Positions 61,658 to 64,000 of a DNA stretch of 64,000 bases are shown here, piece by piece. Source of the stretch: JAFEDN01 sp963844565 (lineage in GTDB: Bacteria > Pseudomonadota > Gammaproteobacteria > Coxiellales > Coxiellaceae); the NCBI GenBank assembly GCA_963844565.1, contig CAWJON010000002.1, positions 1,426,001 to 1,490,000 of the forward strand, given 5' to 3'. A program made the position numbers and the translations under genes. The notes under the pieces were generated by a model. The model searched no databases. It saw only the letters and a program-made list of their open reading frames with translations, and was not told the origin of the DNA. Position 1 is the stretch's first letter. Every line of letters starts with the position of its first letter.

Positions 61658-62527
61658 ATGTCAAAAATAAATCCGCGTGTTGATTTTGCGTTTAAAATAC
61701 TCTTTGGTAGTGAAGAGAATACAGACATTTTGTTACCCTTTATCAATTCAATCCTAACCCTCGCCAACCCATTGACTGAATTGACGTTATTAAACCCTTA
61801 TAATCATAAAACACACTCGACAGACAAATTATCAATTTTAGATATTAAAGCACGCGATGGCTTAGGCCATTTATACAATATAGAAATGCAAATGACTGAT
61901 CAGGTGAGCTATAGTCAGCGTGCGCTATACTATTGGTCAAAGCTCTATAGCCAGCAACTTAAAGAGGGCGAGGATTTTTCCACACTCAATAAAACGATCA
62001 GTATTCATGTTCTTAACTTTAACCACTTTGATGAACTCGACTATCACAACATTTATCACATTTTGAATGCTAAGACGCAAAAGCGCGCATTTGAAGATTT
62101 AGAGCTGCACTTTATAGAATTGAAAAAATTCAATAAAGATTTAGCGCATTTGACAACCGCCTTAGATCGATGGGCGACATTTCTGAGTAAAGCCGAGCAA
62201 TGGGAGCGTAATTTTATACCGGAGGAATTGAGGATTGAACCCGCGATAGCCAAAGCAGCGCAAGCGCTGGATACGTTATCGCTCGACGAGGAAGAACGTG
62301 AGATTTATGAAGCCAAACTCAAATGGCTGAGAGATGAGTCAGGAACATTTAAAAAAATACGCGAGGAAGGTAGAGAGGAAGGTAGAGAGGAAGGTGAAGC
62401 CATAGGTGTGGAGAAAGTTGCTTTAAGCTTGATAAAAAAAGGATTATTGTCAATGGAGGAAATTTCCGATACAACGGGTCTGGCTAAAGAAGCCTTGGAA
62501 GCCCTTCAGAAAAAGAATTTGACCTAG
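61658..62527 (+). CDS. Rpn/PD-(D/E)XK nuclease-family protein (transposase-like)
   Basis: A 289-aa protein of the recombination-promoting nuclease group (PDDEXK_2). The start MSKINPRVDFAFKILFGSEE is typical, and the nuclease core is seen as LSILDIKARDGLGHLYNIEM, with Asp and the E-x-Q pair (NIEMQM). LHFIELKKFN is another conserved block. The C-terminus has a 12-base tandem repeat coding EEGREEGREEGE, a common feature of this family, then a short helical tail. Homologues promote recA-independent recombination and often occur in many copies. No flanking inverted repeats were seen. Confidence 0.9.
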   Translation: MSKINPRVDFAFKILFGSEENTDILLPFINSILTLANPLTELTLLNPYNHKTHSTDKLSILDIKARDGLGHLYNIEMQMTDQVSYSQRALYYWSKLYSQQLKEGEDFSTLNKTISIHVLNFNHFDELDYHNIYHILNAKTQKRAFEDLELHFIELKKFNKDLAHLTTALDRWATFLSKAEQWERNFIPEELRIEPAIAKAAQALDTLSLDEEEREIYEAKLKWLRDESGTFKKIREEGREEGREEGEAIGVEKVALSLIKKGLLSMEEISDTTGLAKEALEALQKKNLT

Positions 62528-62630
62528 TAGGAGACGAATGTAAAACTCCTGAAGCCCGGGAATATTGATTGCCAATCGGTTCAATGTTGCAAATTTGTGA
62601 TGACTAACCGTCACCCTTCCCGGCTGAAGT

Positions 62631-64000
62631 TTAAACTTTTTCTTTAGGCAGATACAAGTCGGTAATTGTTCCCGCATAAACTTCAGCTGCCATCATCACC
62701 GATTCAGATAAGGTCGGATGTGGATGTACCGTTAGCGCAATATCCTCTGCATCACAACCCATTTCAATGGCTAAGGCAATTTCAGAAATCAAATCGCCTG
62801 CGTTAACACCCACAACACCACCGCCGATGATTCTTCCTTTGTCATCAAACAACAATTTGGTAAAACCTTCACTTCGATTTAAAGACAAAGCGCGTCCAGA
62901 AGCCATCCAAGGGAAAACTCCTTTTTTGTAAGTCATACCCTGCTCTTTCGCTTGTATTTCGGTGACGCCTGTCCAAGCGACTTCTGGATCTGTGTAAGCC
63001 ACCGAAGGAATGGAACGCGGATCAAAATAATGTTGTTTACCCGCAATTACTTCGGCGGCAACGCGGCCTTCTGCCGATGCTTTATGCGCCAACATCGGAT
63101 TACTAATAATATCGCCAATCGCATAGATATGCGGCACATTCGTACGTAATTGTTTATCGACAGCAATAAATCCTTTTTCATCTACTTTAACACCGGCTTT
63201 TTCTGCACCGATCAAATGTCCATTCGGACGACGTCCAACGGCTACTAAAATACGATCAAAACGCTGTGGGTTTTGTTTAGGAGCTTGTTCACCTTCAAAA
63301 GTTACCCATAAACCGTCTTTTTTGGCTTCAACTTTAGTGACTTTTGTTTTTAATAAAATATTTTGGTACAACTTTGCTAATGCGTTTATGCAAGGGTTGC
63401 ACCAAATCCGCATCCGCCCCTGGAATAATTTGCGACATCAATTCGACAACGGTAATTTTTGCACCCAATGCCTGGTAGACCGTCGCCATTTCTAAACCGA
63501 TAATACCACCACCGATAACCAACCATTCTTCATTGGTCCCTTCCAATTCCAATGCGCCAGTTGAACTTACAATACGAGGATCTTCTGGGATAAAAGGTAA
63601 TTTTACCGGCAGAGAACCTGCTGCAATAATGGCTTGTTCAAATTGAATCACTTGCTCAGTTTTACCGCTGACAGTTATTTCATTAGATCCGGTAAATTTC
63701 CCCTCACCGGTAACAATTTCAACTTGACGTTTTTTGGCCATCAACTTTAAACCACCGGTTAATTTTTTCACGACATCGTCTTTCCAAGCCCGCAATTTTT
63801 TAGTATCAATTGTTGGTTTCGAAAAATGAAGACCAAATTCACTCATTTCTTCCGCTTCATCAACCACTTTAGCAGCGTGAAGTAATGCTTTGGAGGGAAT
63901 ACAACCCACGTTTAAACAAACGCCACCAATGCTTTCATAGCGTTCAATCAACGTTACTTTTTTTCCCAAATCTGCAGCCCGAAATGCGGCAGTATATCCG
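62631..64000 (-). pseudogene. lpdA: Dihydrolipoyl dehydrogenase, frameshifted and partial at window end
   Basis: The E3 flavoprotein of pyruvate and 2-oxoglutarate dehydrogenase. The visible part runs in from beyond base 64000 (GYTAAFRAADLGKK), with the redox-active disulfide GGVCLNVGCIPSK, FAD/NAD-binding WLVIGGGIIGLEMATVYQAL, the second dinucleotide motif ILVAVGRRPN, AIGDI, and the catalytic His-Glu dyad in LTVHPHPTLSESVM. At about 63371-63378 the reading frame changes: KRISK is followed in a second frame by LYQNILLKTKV, which a one-base insertion in AGCAAAG explains. Everything else is intact. As with clpX, a base-calling error is a serious alternative. The 5' end lies outside the window. 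Confidence 0.9.

Overview
The window is AT-rich bacterial DNA with dense, short-gapped operons. Gene order (tRNA-Leu, tig, clpP, clpX, lon), ubiG/bioC/hemF/lipBA/mlaA and the type of accessory genes point to a gammaproteobacterium. Three things suggest the Legionellales, perhaps a Coxiella/Aquicella-like lineage: very large eukaryote-like proteins (ankyrin, pentapeptide repeat, OTU-type protease), a DedA-PAP2-LssY fusion, and a xylose plus phosphofructokinase set. This placement is inference; there is no rRNA in the window and no genes for a type IV secretion apparatus.

Layout. 0-5.3 kb (minus): proteostasis block tRNA-Leu, tig, clpP, clpX and the N-terminal 555 codons of lon; clpX carries a one-base frameshift. 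5.4-14.5 kb: a small secreted protein, sohB, then a tight plus-strand run of zinc exporter, ubiG, HAD phosphatase, sugar porter, Sco-like protein, TlpA-like lipoprotein and PEP carboxylase. 14.6-23.8 kb: two giant paralogues (1315 and 1537 aa) with a shared N-terminal region, pentapeptide repeats, coiled coil and a recurring ankyrin-containing module; the second also has an OTU-like cysteine protease domain. 24-33 kb: a VapBC-type pair, cbpA-cbpM-xylB-xylA-pfkA, then an accessory patch with an AbiEi/AbiEii system under paired palindromes, a truncated DUF4160 gene with its DUF2442 partner, and other fragments. 33-44 kb: housekeeping genes (pepN, cytochrome b561, rlmI, lipB-lipA, LssY-like fusion, mpl, mlaA). 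44-47.9 kb: a divergent pair of an ankyrin protein and a 977-aa methyltransferase-like protein with a poly-Ser tail. 47.9-50.4 kb: a non-coding element with inverted arms of about 370 bp, one arm split by an IS3-family insertion sequence. 50.4-57 kb (minus): a continuous run hemB, GlcNAc kinase, rhomboid protease, SIS deaminase, nagA, sugar porter, trmL. 57-64 kb: glycine-zipper lipoprotein, tyrosine recombinase, bioC, comF, hemF, an Rpn-type nuclease and a frameshifted, partial lpdA.

Metabolic logic. The sugar porters, XylA/XylB and PfkA feed pentose and hexose into glycolysis. The kinase, NagA and SIS deaminase turn GlcNAc into fructose-6-phosphate. Mpl and the MupP-like phosphatase beside ubiG fit peptidoglycan recycling. 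The strongest candidates for something undescribed are the two giant paralogues with their shared module, and the long inverted-repeat element.
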